From Vibrio astriarenae (GTDB taxonomy: Bacteria > Pseudomonadota > Gammaproteobacteria > Enterobacterales > Vibrionaceae), in the NCBI RefSeq assembly GCF_010587385.1, contig NZ_CP047475.1:1302001-1366000 (forward strand): DNA of 64,000 nucleotides, written 5' to 3'. A program made the translations under genes and the position numbers. Numbering within the stretch: position 1 is the first letter of the stretch; each line of letters starts with the position of its first letter. Below, piece by piece: positions 55,808 to 64,000 of this stretch. The notes beneath the pieces are model-generated. The model had not been told where the DNA came from. It did no database searches and saw nothing but the letters and a program-made list of their open reading frames with translations.

Positions 55808-55809
55808 TT

Positions 55810-55897
55810 TCAACTATGGTTTGCATGATATTGTGTTTGAGGAAAACCGATGGTTCGTAGTGCAGAACCAAGAGGATAAAGGTGTGTTTTAGGGGGG
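55810..55897 (+). pseudogene. Decayed copy of the ggt 3' end
   Basis: From 55810 the sequence matches ggt from 52693: 31 of the first 36 bases agree by eye (both include TTGTGTTTGAGGAAA), then similarity falls and a one-base gap breaks the frame. The readable part gives GLHDIVFEEN against GLHGIVFEES of Ggt. It ends in a G-run like the ggt stop region. Confidence 0.8.
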
Positions 55898-56042
55898 CTA
55901 ATACTGTTTGTCGTTATTGGAAAATTGAAACCTGGTTAACCAAAAGTGTGCGATAGTCGCTGTTTTTGGTTTGCCACTTTGTTTTTTTGGCGTGCCAAAT
56001 GTACAGTTTGTTGATACACGATTATGTTAAGGTTGATTTGAA

Positions 56043-56756
56043 ATGAGAGAGAAACTAATTATTGGCGCCATACTTGCCGGGGTTGTTGGTTGTTCAAATA
56101 TTACTAACATGTTCGAAGAGCCAGAGTATACGCGACAGGAAAGTAATAGAACTATTGAGTCGATGTTGGAATTACAGGCACTGCCATTACAACCTGAAGC
56201 CGTAGAAGAAATTGAAATTACAAGGCAAAGTCAATATCTTGATGCGTATGGAATTCAAAGCCCTGTCGCTGTTTATAAAGTCGAGACTGATGCGGAACAG
56301 ATTAAACTCACATTGAAGTCATACCTAGGCAAGACAGTTTACGCACCTTCCTATAAGGTTATTGATTTAAAAGGGAACGTTGTTTTTGATGCTCATAATC
56401 ACGACTTTAGTGTCATTCCATCTAGCTTAACGGATAGCTATCGCCAAGAAATCGAATCAGACATCTTATTGCCAAGCGCTTCATCTCCTTATTTTGTTGT
56501 TGTTTATACGTCAGAAGATGATCTTGAGGGTAAAACAGAGGTTACGCTTCGCCCTAACACCAATAAAGAAGAGACAATGTATGTAGAGCATGACTCTGTA
56601 GGGATAATATCTGCAGAGTTTACACTTTCAGGAACTAAGCGTTCAGTTGTACACTCGCAAACAACGAGTAAGGATGAAGAACTTCGTGAGCAACTGAGAG
56701 CTTCAATCGAGAGTGGTGATGTTGATGCTGCTCTCGATTTGGTTGACCAGTTATAG
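56043..56756 (+). CDS. Lipoprotein of unknown function
   Basis: 237 residues with lipobox VVGC (Cys17) after a hydrophobic signal. The mature part has beta-rich stretches (QIKLTLKSYLGKTVYAPSYK, PYFVVVYTSEDDLEGKTEVT) that loosely recall MalM-like periplasmic lipoproteins, and an acidic helical C-terminus (LREQLRASIESGDVDAALD). Not assigned. Confidence 0.75.
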   Translation: MREKLIIGAILAGVVGCSNITNMFEEPEYTRQESNRTIESMLELQALPLQPEAVEEIEITRQSQYLDAYGIQSPVAVYKVETDAEQIKLTLKSYLGKTVYAPSYKVIDLKGNVVFDAHNHDFSVIPSSLTDSYRQEIESDILLPSASSPYFVVVYTSEDDLEGKTEVTLRPNTNKEETMYVEHDSVGIISAEFTLSGTKRSVVHSQTTSKDEELREQLRASIESGDVDAALDLVDQL

Positions 56757-56875
56757 TTTACAAGGTTTTGGTTGCAGAGATTTCCATGTGAATGATCTGA
56801 TCCTTCATATTGGATTTAATCAATCACTTTTGCTGCATTAACGTATTCCTCGAACACGATTGAGAGGAATGCGTT

Positions 56876-57742
56876 ATGAAAAAAGTAAGATTCGGTGTGA
56901 TTGGTAATATGGGCCCTGAGGCTGACGCATTATTCCAAGACATCGTAGCGAAAATGGAGATTAAGCACGGAGCACTGAAAGACCAAGATCATATGGGTAT
57001 GATCGTGGTTAAAAACCCAGATATTCCAGATCGCTCAGAAGCGATCAACGAGGGTGGTAAAGACCCTGTTGATGAGATGGTAAAATCAGCAAAACTGCTT
57101 GAGCAAGTGAACGCACAATTTGCGGTAATGACATGCAATACTGCTCACTATTTTAGAGAGCGCGTGCAAGCAAAAACTGATGTTTATATTGTTGATATGC
57201 TGAAAACAACGGTTGACCAAATTAAAGCACAGGATCCAGAATCTGTAGTCGGTATTTTATGCACTAACGGCACATATAACTCTGGTATCTATGATACCTA
57301 CCTAGACCAAGCCCACCTAGTTTACGTTAAGCCAGATAGCGACTCACAAGAACACTATGTTCATAGTGCCATTTATGGCGAAGTGACCGGTGAGAAAACA
57401 GCGTGTGGACAAGCGATTCGTGAAACGAACGGTATCAAAGCCGGTGAGTTTGAACGCAATGCGGAACTGTTGAGCAAAGCGATTAATCAGTTTGTAGAGC
57501 AAGGTGTGACGAGCGTTATTTTGGGTTGTACAGAGCTCCCTCTGGTGAGAGAGTCTCTAGAGCGGCGCTTCCCGAACATCAGTTTTATTGACCCAATGGA
57601 AGCAGTTGCTGACCGCGTTGTGGGTTTGTATCAATCTGCTCAAGAGCGTGTTGATCTTTTGGACACCGAAGGACAGCTATATTCGCCATTGGACATCCAT
57701 TCGGATGAAGAGATTGTTGACTATATTGTCAGCCGTGCATAG
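56876..57742 (+). CDS. Aspartate/glutamate racemase-family protein
   Basis: 288 residues. The two catalytic cysteines of the PLP-independent racemase family are visible: VMTCNTAHYF and VILGCTELPLV. The N-terminal GVIGNMGPEADALFQDIV is the phosphate/substrate loop. It likely racemises aspartate or a related amino acid. The ribosome site is GAGAGGAA before ATG56876. The C-terminal ~45 residues extend beyond the minimal enzyme. Confidence 0.9.
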   Translation: MKKVRFGVIGNMGPEADALFQDIVAKMEIKHGALKDQDHMGMIVVKNPDIPDRSEAINEGGKDPVDEMVKSAKLLEQVNAQFAVMTCNTAHYFRERVQAKTDVYIVDMLKTTVDQIKAQDPESVVGILCTNGTYNSGIYDTYLDQAHLVYVKPDSDSQEHYVHSAIYGEVTGEKTACGQAIRETNGIKAGEFERNAELLSKAINQFVEQGVTSVILGCTELPLVRESLERRFPNISFIDPMEAVADRVVGLYQSAQERVDLLDTEGQLYSPLDIHSDEEIVDYIVSRA

Positions 57743-57770
57743 CCGATGCCGACTTAACCGATGAGACGGT

Positions 57771-58157
57771 TTGGTCATATCTAACTGGTTAAATATTGAG
57801 CTAGATCAGTCAAGTCCTGAATTACTATTCAGGCTTGGCGATTATTGTGCTATCAAAGATAAGTTTGAAGCAAATGCTCAAAAAACGACTCTTTCCAGAT
57901 TGGCATCGGAAGCAACAAGGAACAGGGAGATCTCGGCCATGTACATCAAAAAGATCAACGACAAGCAGATACGTGAAATGATGATGGGGAATCCCAGTTT
58001 GTTTAGGGGGATGATCTCGACACACTATCACTATGTAGATAGGGTTCGTCAGGAGATGGCACTGTATGAACATCAAGCCAACCCTCTGTCAGCAGAGCAG
58101 CTCGTCACTGGTTATCTTTCTTTTAGAGAACAATGCGAAGCGATGCCGGAAATCTAG
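57771..58157 (+). CDS. Hypothetical protein
   Basis: 128 residues if begun at TTG57771; an in-frame stop lies 9 bases upstream, and no good ribosome site or ATG start is available, so the start is uncertain. The product is helical and basic in the middle (RNREISAMYIKKINDKQIRE), without recognised motifs. It ends before a terminator hairpin. Confidence 0.55.
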   Translation: MVISNWLNIELDQSSPELLFRLGDYCAIKDKFEANAQKTTLSRLASEATRNREISAMYIKKINDKQIREMMMGNPSLFRGMISTHYHYVDRVRQEMALYEHQANPLSAEQLVTGYLSFREQCEAMPEI

Positions 58158-58190
58158 GGCGACACCTTGATTTATTAACGGTTAAAAATG

Positions 58191-58214
58191 AAGGGGTATC
58201 CATTGATGCCCCTT
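58191..58214. terminator. Terminator hairpin between converging genes
   Basis: AAGGGGTATC / GATGCCCCTT stem with a GU pair and loop CATT, followed by TTTC-like bases. Confidence 0.7.
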
Positions 58215-58251
58215 TCGCATATTTGACCAATTAATTCATTGAAATAAATAG

Positions 58252-58653
58252 TTAATTTAGCACTTTGTAGCCACGGCCAATCATGCAGTTTCGCATGACA
58301 TTTTGCACATCCATATTATGCTGTGCTTGGTTGTGGCGTTTCTCTGCGCCATGCTTTAAAGCGCCGCCAATGATACCGACACCGGCACCGACTTTGGCTC
58401 CTTTTGAACCACTGCCTCCGGCAATCGCACTGCCCGCTGCGCCCAAGGCCGCGCCTTTGGCGGTTGAGCCAACAATGTCTTTCCCTAGGCTGTCGGTTTG
58501 CCGAGCATCCGTTTGTTGACTGAGTTGCTGACACTCATAAAGGTCAGCGTGATACTGTGTTTGATCGACGTTTTTTGTATCGACAATGATATTGGCGGAT
58601 GCACTTGATATAGAAAGCAGTGCGAGAGCGCCAATGGCGATGGTTTGTCTCAT
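58252..58653 (-). CDS. Glycine-zipper periplasmic/outer-membrane protein
   Basis: 133 residues with a signal peptide (MRQTIAIGALALLSISSASA). The centre is a Gly/Ala zipper (AALGAAGSAIAGGSGSKGAK, then VGAGVGIIGGAL), a membrane-inserting repeat as in OmpA/Rcs-type lipoprotein relatives. Two Cys (YECQQLSQ and NCMIGRGY) could pair. Envelope role, exact function unknown. Confidence 0.8.
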   Translation of the reverse strand: MRQTIAIGALALLSISSASANIIVDTKNVDQTQYHADLYECQQLSQQTDARQTDSLGKDIVGSTAKGAALGAAGSAIAGGSGSKGAKVGAGVGIIGGALKHGAEKRHNQAQHNMDVQNVMRNCMIGRGYKVLN

Positions 58654-58807
58654 AGTGATTTACTCGCTTAAGGTGAACACATTAAGGCTACCTTCGGAGT
58701 GGGAGAGGACTAAATCGCTTTACGAGGATGGGGTCATTCAAAAGCCAAAGCTGATTAGCAAAGAGGCAGTAGCCAAGGTTCGGTAGCGAGCCTTGGCTAT
58801 GGTCTCG

Positions 58808-60175
58808 TTAACTTTCGGTTTGATGCTCGGTTGCTACTGCACTCTGTTTGATAAATACAGACACGATGGCAGAGATCGCCAGTGCAAAACAGTAGTATGA
58901 GTTTGAGATGACAGCCAACGGCGATAAGCCGAATATTGAGCCAAGCAGAAGCACTTGCGCACCGTATGGCAGAATACCTTGAACGACACAGGAGAAAATG
59001 TCGAGCAAGCTTGCCGAACGTCGTGGTGACACGTTGTTGGTTTCTGCAAGTTCACGCGCTACGCCACCTGAGACGATGATAGCCACTGTGTTGTTTGCAG
59101 TACATGTGTTCACCATCGATACCAAACCAGCAATACCCAGTTCGCTCGCGCGGCAATTTTCTTGACGGCTGTGTGATGAACCAAACTTACGAATCGCTTT
59201 GCTGACAAGCTCGGTAAGAAAGGCAAGACCACCTTGGCGACGCATCAGTTCACTTAAGCCACCAATTAGCATGGACAGCAAGAAGATCTCTTGCATGCTG
59301 CCAAAGCCTTCATAGATATCCTGACCAAATTGAGTCAAAGCGTATTCATCAATGGAAACCAGACTGACGGTGCCCGCGAACAAGATGCCGATGGTGAGTA
59401 CCACGAAAACATTGACGCCTGATACCGCCAAAATAAGAATGGTGAGATAAGGCAGTACTTTGAGCCATTCTACGGACTCAGTTTGCGGTACCTGCGTTGC
59501 AGTACTATTGAAGGCAAAAATCGCCATAGCGACCAGAGCGGCTGGCACTGCAATCTTTACGTTCTCTTTAAACTTATCGCGCATTTCACAACCTTGCGAG
59601 CGCGTTGCTGCAATCGTGGTATCAGAAATTATCGATAGGTTATCGCCAAACATTGCACCACTTAATACGACACCCGCGGTCAGAGAAAGGCTCATGCCAG
59701 CTGACTCGGAAATACCGAGTGCTACAGGGGCAACGGCTGCAATGGTACCCATCGATGTGCCCATTGCGGTCGCAATAAAGGCAGAGATGAGGAAAATACC
59801 CGGAAGAATCAGACTCGTAGGGATAGCAGACAAACCTAAGTTCACAGTGGCATCAACACCACCTGAGGCTTTAGCTACGGTGGCGAATGCTCCTGCAAGT
59901 AGGTAAATCATACACATTGCGATGATATCTGGATGCCCAACACCTTTAAGAAACTGCTCAATGGCGCGGTTTAATTTCTCTTTACTCAGCAATAGAGCAA
60001 GTACAACTGCTGGTAGCACGGCAATAGGTGCTGGCAGCTGATAGAAAGCGAAATCGACACCTTGGATCGTTAGATAAGTACCAACACCAATGAATAGGGC
60101 GAGAAAGACAAGTAAAGGCAATAGCGCGATTGCTGAGGGAGCAACCGTTGCTTTGTTATTATCAAAAGAGGACAT
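58808..60175 (-). CDS. NhaC-family Na+/H+ antiporter
   Basis: 455 residues with about eleven to twelve transmembrane segments. Family features: AMGTSMGTIAAVAPVALGIS and MFGDNLSIISDTTIAATRSQ (NhaC-type GDNLSxISDTT motif), and VNTCTANNTVAIIVSGGVA late in the protein. It exchanges Na+ (or an organic anion couple) for protons in the inner membrane, which fits a marine organism. A tail of polar residues follows the last helix. Confidence 0.92.
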   Translation of the reverse strand: MSSFDNNKATVAPSAIALLPLLVFLALFIGVGTYLTIQGVDFAFYQLPAPIAVLPAVVLALLLSKEKLNRAIEQFLKGVGHPDIIAMCMIYLLAGAFATVAKASGGVDATVNLGLSAIPTSLILPGIFLISAFIATAMGTSMGTIAAVAPVALGISESAGMSLSLTAGVVLSGAMFGDNLSIISDTTIAATRSQGCEMRDKFKENVKIAVPAALVAMAIFAFNSTATQVPQTESVEWLKVLPYLTILILAVSGVNVFVVLTIGILFAGTVSLVSIDEYALTQFGQDIYEGFGSMQEIFLLSMLIGGLSELMRRQGGLAFLTELVSKAIRKFGSSHSRQENCRASELGIAGLVSMVNTCTANNTVAIIVSGGVARELAETNNVSPRRSASLLDIFSCVVQGILPYGAQVLLLGSIFGLSPLAVISNSYYCFALAISAIVSVFIKQSAVATEHQTES

Positions 60176-60276
60176 GTGAACAGGCTAACCAAATAAAATT
60201 GGCGTGCAGAGTAGCGTTCACCTTTGGACTTGTCAATGTCTAGACGTCTAAATGGCTAATGTTGTTTCTGACCAGA

Positions 60277-60543
60277 TTATTTGACGCGCATTAAACGATG
60301 CTTTACTTCACCGAGATTGAAGATACTGACTTGAGAGCGAGCCATGGAATCGATTTTGGCGATCATCTCGTCACTATAGCCTTTGTTTTTCATCCACTGA
60401 TACGGGCGTTCAAAGCTGTCTTCATTGACGATAAAAGACTCCCCTTTATTAGGTCCTTCAAAGACATTGACCACCCAGACACGGCCTTGGAAATCGAGGT
60501 TTTCTTGAACGAATTGTTTAACTTTATGGAATAATGAGGACAT
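60277..60543 (-). CDS. Hypothetical small protein
   Basis: I take ATG60543 (88 residues; MSSLFHKVKQFVQENLDFQG) as start; the open frame extends 84 bases further to 60627 and the choice is not secure. Features: VWVVNVFEGPNKGESFIVNE and a C-terminal basic tail. No known family recognised. Confidence 0.6.
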   Translation of the reverse strand: MSSLFHKVKQFVQENLDFQGRVWVVNVFEGPNKGESFIVNEDSFERPYQWMKNKGYSDEMIAKIDSMARSQVSIFNLGEVKHRLMRVK

Positions 60544-60678
60544 AAGTAGTTTGGAACCAAGTCGAGCTAAGTGGTCTATTTTATAGTCTATTGAGGCACT
60601 ATGCGAGTAGAGTTCTCGGTAGGTCATTCATAACCTGATCTACCGAGATGAGACAAGACGGAACTTGTCTGAGTGATG

Positions 60679-61170
60679 CTAGAGAGTGATATCTTGTAGC
60701 TTGCGAAGATTACCGGTGACGTTCAGTCGATAGCCAGTTTGAATAGAATCTTGAGTGTGTTGCTCTACTTTTAATGTCCCATCCAAAACAACAGGCTCCC
60801 ATGGGTCAACGTAGTCAATGGTGTGATTGACCAAAATTATCTGATTGGGCGGAGGGGGCGGCACATGCAAACAGGCACCAAAAAATGGCACGAGAAGAAA
60901 CTGTTGTATCTTATTGCCGGATATCTCTAGAGGAACAACAAAGCCAGCGACAGTTTGCTGTGTGTTGTTTAGGTCGCTGACCATCGTTCCAATAAGCTGC
61001 TGTGGTGCACGTTCATCAAGCGATAGATCATGATTTATCATTGTCTCAATGTGTTGATTGCGCTCACTTAACGGGACAAGTTCTGTCCACGGCAGTATTT
61101 TGGTGCTTGCGTGAGAAAAGCCAGATATCGCTAAGCCTATTAGCGAGATAATGAGGATGCGTGTTTTCAT
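60679..61170 (-). CDS. DUF3299-family periplasmic protein
   Basis: 163 residues with a signal peptide (ISLIGLAISGFSHA). The DUF3299 signature is clear: VAGFVVPLEISGNKIQQFLL and VPFFGACLHVPPPPPNQII, with the Cys-His-Pro run, a possible metal site. Function unknown; usually linked with envelope or metal handling. Confidence 0.88.
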   Translation of the reverse strand: MKTRILIISLIGLAISGFSHASTKILPWTELVPLSERNQHIETMINHDLSLDERAPQQLIGTMVSDLNNTQQTVAGFVVPLEISGNKIQQFLLVPFFGACLHVPPPPPNQIILVNHTIDYVDPWEPVVLDGTLKVEQHTQDSIQTGYRLNVTGNLRKLQDITL

Positions 61171-61174
61171 AAGT

Positions 61175-61198
61175 AAAAGGCCCCGAGTGCTCGGGGCT
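61175..61198 (-). terminator. Terminator of the alkaline phosphatase gene
   Basis: On the minus strand AGCCCCGAG / CTCGGGGCC (nine pairs, one GU) followed by TTTTAC; it lies just past the phosphatase stop. Confidence 0.85.
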
Positions 61199-61211
61199 CC
61201 TTATTTGACGG

Positions 61212-63458
61212 TTATTTCGCTGGCATCGAGCCTAGCATGATGCTGTGAACTGAGGTGTTATCGACGGAACGACCATGAACAACATCGCTGTTTAATCCCC
61301 AAGCTTTCATTGGCACAGGGACATTGGTGTGGTTACCCCAGAACCAAGTTACTTCTGGCACTTCGCCCGTCCCGTTTGTTTTCACGAGTTCTAGGCCGCC
61401 AGTTTCGTGGTCAGCGGTTACGATGACCGTCGTATCTGAACGTGATTCAGCCCAATTAACGGCAGCTTCAACAGAGTCATCAAACTTGAGTGTTTCATGA
61501 ATTAAACGCTCTTCATCGTTGATGTGACCCGCAAAGTCAATTTGTGAACCTTCAACCATAAGGAAGAAGCCATTGGGGTTACGAGAAAGAACATCGATAG
61601 CAACTTCAGTCATCTCTTGAATATGAGGGATATCTAGAGACTCATAGCTCCAACCATTTGACTGCTGGTGGTCCGAAGGAATGACATAAGGGATTTCATC
61701 TTCACCAAAGATCGCTGCGAACTTGATCTCTGCACCAGCGTCTTCTGCTGGAAGACTGTTGATGGCTTCCAGCATGTCGGTACGGTTTTTAACAACGGTA
61801 TAGTCATTTGCCAGTGCAGCTTGGCTGATGACATCGACATCTTTAACTTGCTTACTGCCACAGATGGCTAGGTTAGGCTGCACATCGCCAAACATGCTGT
61901 CAGACAGTTGAGCGAAATCGTTGCGATTTGGCCCATGTGCTACGAAGGCCGCTGGGGTTGCGTGAACACAGTGAGATGTGGCGACAACCCCGACTGATTT
62001 ACCCATTTTTTGTGCGTGTTCTAAGATCGTTTCTAGGTCGGAGCCATCACCAGGGCGCGCTTGAGCGATGGTACCAGATACCACTTTTACACCTGTCGAC
62101 ATTGCTGTTGCGGCCGCTGCGGAGTCGGTATAGTAGTTCATACCTAACCCTGCGAGTTTTTCATAACCCAGAGTGTCGGCACTCGCTGTGTGAATTTGGC
62201 CACGATGTGGTGCCGAGTCCATAAATAGCGCTTCACCTTTAAATGCACGAGTGACATCGAGCTGAGCGTAACCCATTCCATCACCGATCATCAGAATCAC
62301 GTTATTGGCTTCGTCGACAGATACAACATCAATTTCGTGAGTATCGATAGTTTCTGAGTGAGTATCTTTGTTGGTTGTTAGCTGAACTTGGTAGCGACCT
62401 TCTGAGTCTGCAGTGGCTAACTGGCGGAATGTAGGATCAACGAAACGAGCATCATCGACCAAGCGAACAGCCTCTGAATCTACTTTCCAGTCATAACTTG
62501 ATGCGTGTGTGCTGCCATCCGCACCAATATTAATTTCGGTGTTTGGTGTGGTTAACTTGTCATAACCTGAATGAGCGCGGACTTTAGAAATTGAGACTGG
62601 TACAGCAAGTTGACCGTCACCTAAGGTAGATATACCAAATATATACGTTCCGGCATCCACAGACGCATGCATCACGCCACCAGGGTAAGTGGTGAGAGCA
62701 GAGGCACCTTCTTTGAGGTCAATCAGCTGATTCTTAAGTGCACCGTAGATAAGCTCTTTGCCATCTAGGTTTTGTACAAGGTTGAACTGTATATCTTGCT
62801 GTTGTTCGAAGGAGGCAGTGACCTGATAGTTACCTGCTCCAACATAATCAAACGCGTAGCTATCCAATGTATCCCACTCGTTGAAGTTACCCGTCAGGTA
62901 TATTTTGCTGCTCGTTGTTTCGACATCGGCTTCAGTAACATTCTCAATATATAGCGTTGGATTGTTTATTCCACTGGTCGCATCAAGAGAGAATTTATAG
63001 ATTTGATCTTGGCCATCTACAACGATATCCATGTTCTGATTTTTATGGTCATCATATTTACGTTGTAGCTCGTAAAGGACATCAGTAGTGACCTGACTGT
63101 CAAACTCGGCACCAATCGCTAGGTCTCGCTCTGCACTCCATTCAGGGTCTGAAATCTTGAAGGAGTAACTTCCTGCTTCCATTTTGAAGAGGGCAATATG
63201 AAGGTCGTCACCTTGATAGTGAAATTGTGCTTCGGGTGGAGCAGACCAGCTGTTCATTGAACCTTTGATGTATAGACGACAGTCCTTATTTGGAGAGCTT
63301 TCTAGTTCTTCATCGGTACAGCCATAAGGGCCTGAATCGATGCTCTCTGCGATTTCACGTTCAACATCGACATATTCGGTATTCGTTTCGTTACAGCCAG
63401 CGAGTATGGCCATAGTCAGTGCCGAGAGCACAAGGGGTCTATTGCTTGGATTTATCAT
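61212..63458 (-). CDS. Alkaline phosphatase lipoprotein with N-terminal carbohydrate-binding-like modules
   Basis: 748 residues, larger than PhoA (~470). Lipobox LAGC at Cys22. Two tandem starch/glycogen-binding-like beta modules occur first (~residues 60-160: RLYIKGSMNSWSAPPEAQF; ~180-290: KIYLTGNFNEWDTLDSYAF). The phosphatase domain starts near residue 390 with VILMIGDGMGYAQL; the nucleophile Ser is in YYTDSAAAATAMSTG. Metal ligands appear in EGSQIDFAGH and VTADHETGG. It should release phosphate from esters at the cell surface. No Pho box was identified upstream. Confidence 0.93.
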   Translation of the reverse strand: MINPSNRPLVLSALTMAILAGCNETNTEYVDVEREIAESIDSGPYGCTDEELESSPNKDCRLYIKGSMNSWSAPPEAQFHYQGDDLHIALFKMEAGSYSFKISDPEWSAERDLAIGAEFDSQVTTDVLYELQRKYDDHKNQNMDIVVDGQDQIYKFSLDATSGINNPTLYIENVTEADVETTSSKIYLTGNFNEWDTLDSYAFDYVGAGNYQVTASFEQQQDIQFNLVQNLDGKELIYGALKNQLIDLKEGASALTTYPGGVMHASVDAGTYIFGISTLGDGQLAVPVSISKVRAHSGYDKLTTPNTEINIGADGSTHASSYDWKVDSEAVRLVDDARFVDPTFRQLATADSEGRYQVQLTTNKDTHSETIDTHEIDVVSVDEANNVILMIGDGMGYAQLDVTRAFKGEALFMDSAPHRGQIHTASADTLGYEKLAGLGMNYYTDSAAAATAMSTGVKVVSGTIAQARPGDGSDLETILEHAQKMGKSVGVVATSHCVHATPAAFVAHGPNRNDFAQLSDSMFGDVQPNLAICGSKQVKDVDVISQAALANDYTVVKNRTDMLEAINSLPAEDAGAEIKFAAIFGEDEIPYVIPSDHQQSNGWSYESLDIPHIQEMTEVAIDVLSRNPNGFFLMVEGSQIDFAGHINDEERLIHETLKFDDSVEAAVNWAESRSDTTVIVTADHETGGLELVKTNGTGEVPEVTWFWGNHTNVPVPMKAWGLNSDVVHGRSVDNTSVHSIMLGSMPAK

Positions 63459-63710
63459 TGATCTACTTCCGTTTAAATGAGTCGGAAGTAAGCTAGGCCG
63501 GTAACGTTATGTTTTTATTGATTATTTATTTATGTTTCATTTACAAATTAATAAGATTGTATTAATACGCCTTGACTTTATATTCACCTACGCCCTTTTG
63601 ACTGTCACTGTAAGAGGAGTAGCACAGAGCATTTGGTATTCTACGCCCTGCATATCTATTCATCTTGTCGAAAGGGTGAGCTAAGGCTTAGTGCAATATT
63701 GAAAACTCGC

Positions 63711-64000
63711 CTAGTTCACCTCTGCTTCAGAAGAGAGTATGACTTGATCATTGGTTGGCGGCCAAGGTCTATGCAGCTCTGAATCTACCCACTCTTTGAC
63801 CCACTGGGGCATGGTGATATGGTCGAAGCTTGAGTCGGATGCACTGATCACTTCCTGTGGAGGAACGACGCCGTTTTTCGAGGTCACACCCGCGCGAATG
63901 AGAACGGAAGAGCAAGGTTGGCCTTCTACCCACATTGATTGCTCTAGATAGAGCCACTTGTCATCCGTTGCAACGCATTGGGTTTTCATGGTGATTTTGT
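63711..64000 (-). CDS. Hypothetical protein, probably partial (5' end beyond window)
   Basis: The frame is open to the right edge, with ATG63989 as an internal or true start. About 96 residues are visible: KWLYLEQSMWVEGQPCSSV, a central Ser/Asp segment and WVKEWVDSELHRPWPP. Compact, with one Cys shortly before it and a Trp/Pro-rich end. Not recognised. Confidence 0.5.
   Translation of the reverse strand, partial: KITMKTQCVATDDKWLYLEQSMWVEGQPCSSVLIRAGVTSKNGVVPPQEVISASDSSFDHITMPQWVKEWVDSELHRPWPPTNDQVILSSEAEVN

Overview
The window looks like a chromosomal segment of a nitrogen-fixing Vibrio or close relative. Evidence: about 28.5 kb of uninterrupted nif genes in a gammaproteobacterial (Klebsiella-like) order, a NifL-NifA pair, a Vibrio-type secreted endonuclease I, a PL7 alginate lyase, an NhaC antiporter, a Cache-domain chemoreceptor and moderate GC content. 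All calls were made by eye from sequence and family knowledge; no search was run.

Layout. (1) 1-11110: end of a GltS-like glutamate transporter, an AaeA/AaeB-like efflux pair, a glycosyltransferase/START-protein/RND-MMPL export group, a LysR regulator, and envelope proteins of unknown role. (2) 11391-12326: endonuclease I with an extra C-terminal Ada-like module. (3) 12436-41052: the nitrogen-fixation region. Transcription units: nifHDK-(hairpin)-nifTY; a minus-strand unknown gene at 17660-18034; nifENX-fdxB; nifUSVWZM-modABC; minus-strand nifB-fdxN-nifQ; minus-strand nifLA; rnfABCDGEH-nifF. (4) 41130-51040: an orphan PTS EIIB protein, a YjiH-like membrane protein, a chemoreceptor, small hypotheticals, alginate lyase, a FadL-like porin, and a GNAT-nitrilase fusion. 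(5) 51042-55900: ggt followed by a small accessory patch (a small ORF with an in-frame TGA, a P-loop kinase, GNAT, a frameshifted GNAT, an APH-like kinase) that ends in a decayed copy of the ggt 3' end. (6) 56043-64000: lipoprotein, racemase, glycine-zipper protein, NhaC antiporter, DUF3299 protein, a modular alkaline phosphatase and a partial gene.

How the nif region works together. NifHDK form the Mo-nitrogenase. NifB, NifE/N, NifX/Y, NifQ, NifV and ModABC build and feed FeMo-cofactor. NifU/S supply Fe-S clusters. NifM, W and Z mature the proteins. Rnf uses the ion gradient to drive low-potential electron transfer, probably through NifF and the two nif-type ferredoxins; no nifJ is in the window. 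NifL-NifA control the region. I could place sigma-54 boxes (GG-N10-GC) before nifH, nifE, nifU, nifB, nifL, rnfA and nifF, and NifA-type TGT-N10-ACA sites before all of these except nifL, which has an NtrC-like site instead.

Most unusual elements: a 49-bp perfect palindrome between nifL and rnfA whose core resembles an NtrC site; a 34-bp palindrome holding a NifA site upstream of nifB; the unknown Cys-pair protein inside the nif cluster; and the ggt-tail duplication bounding the accessory patch.
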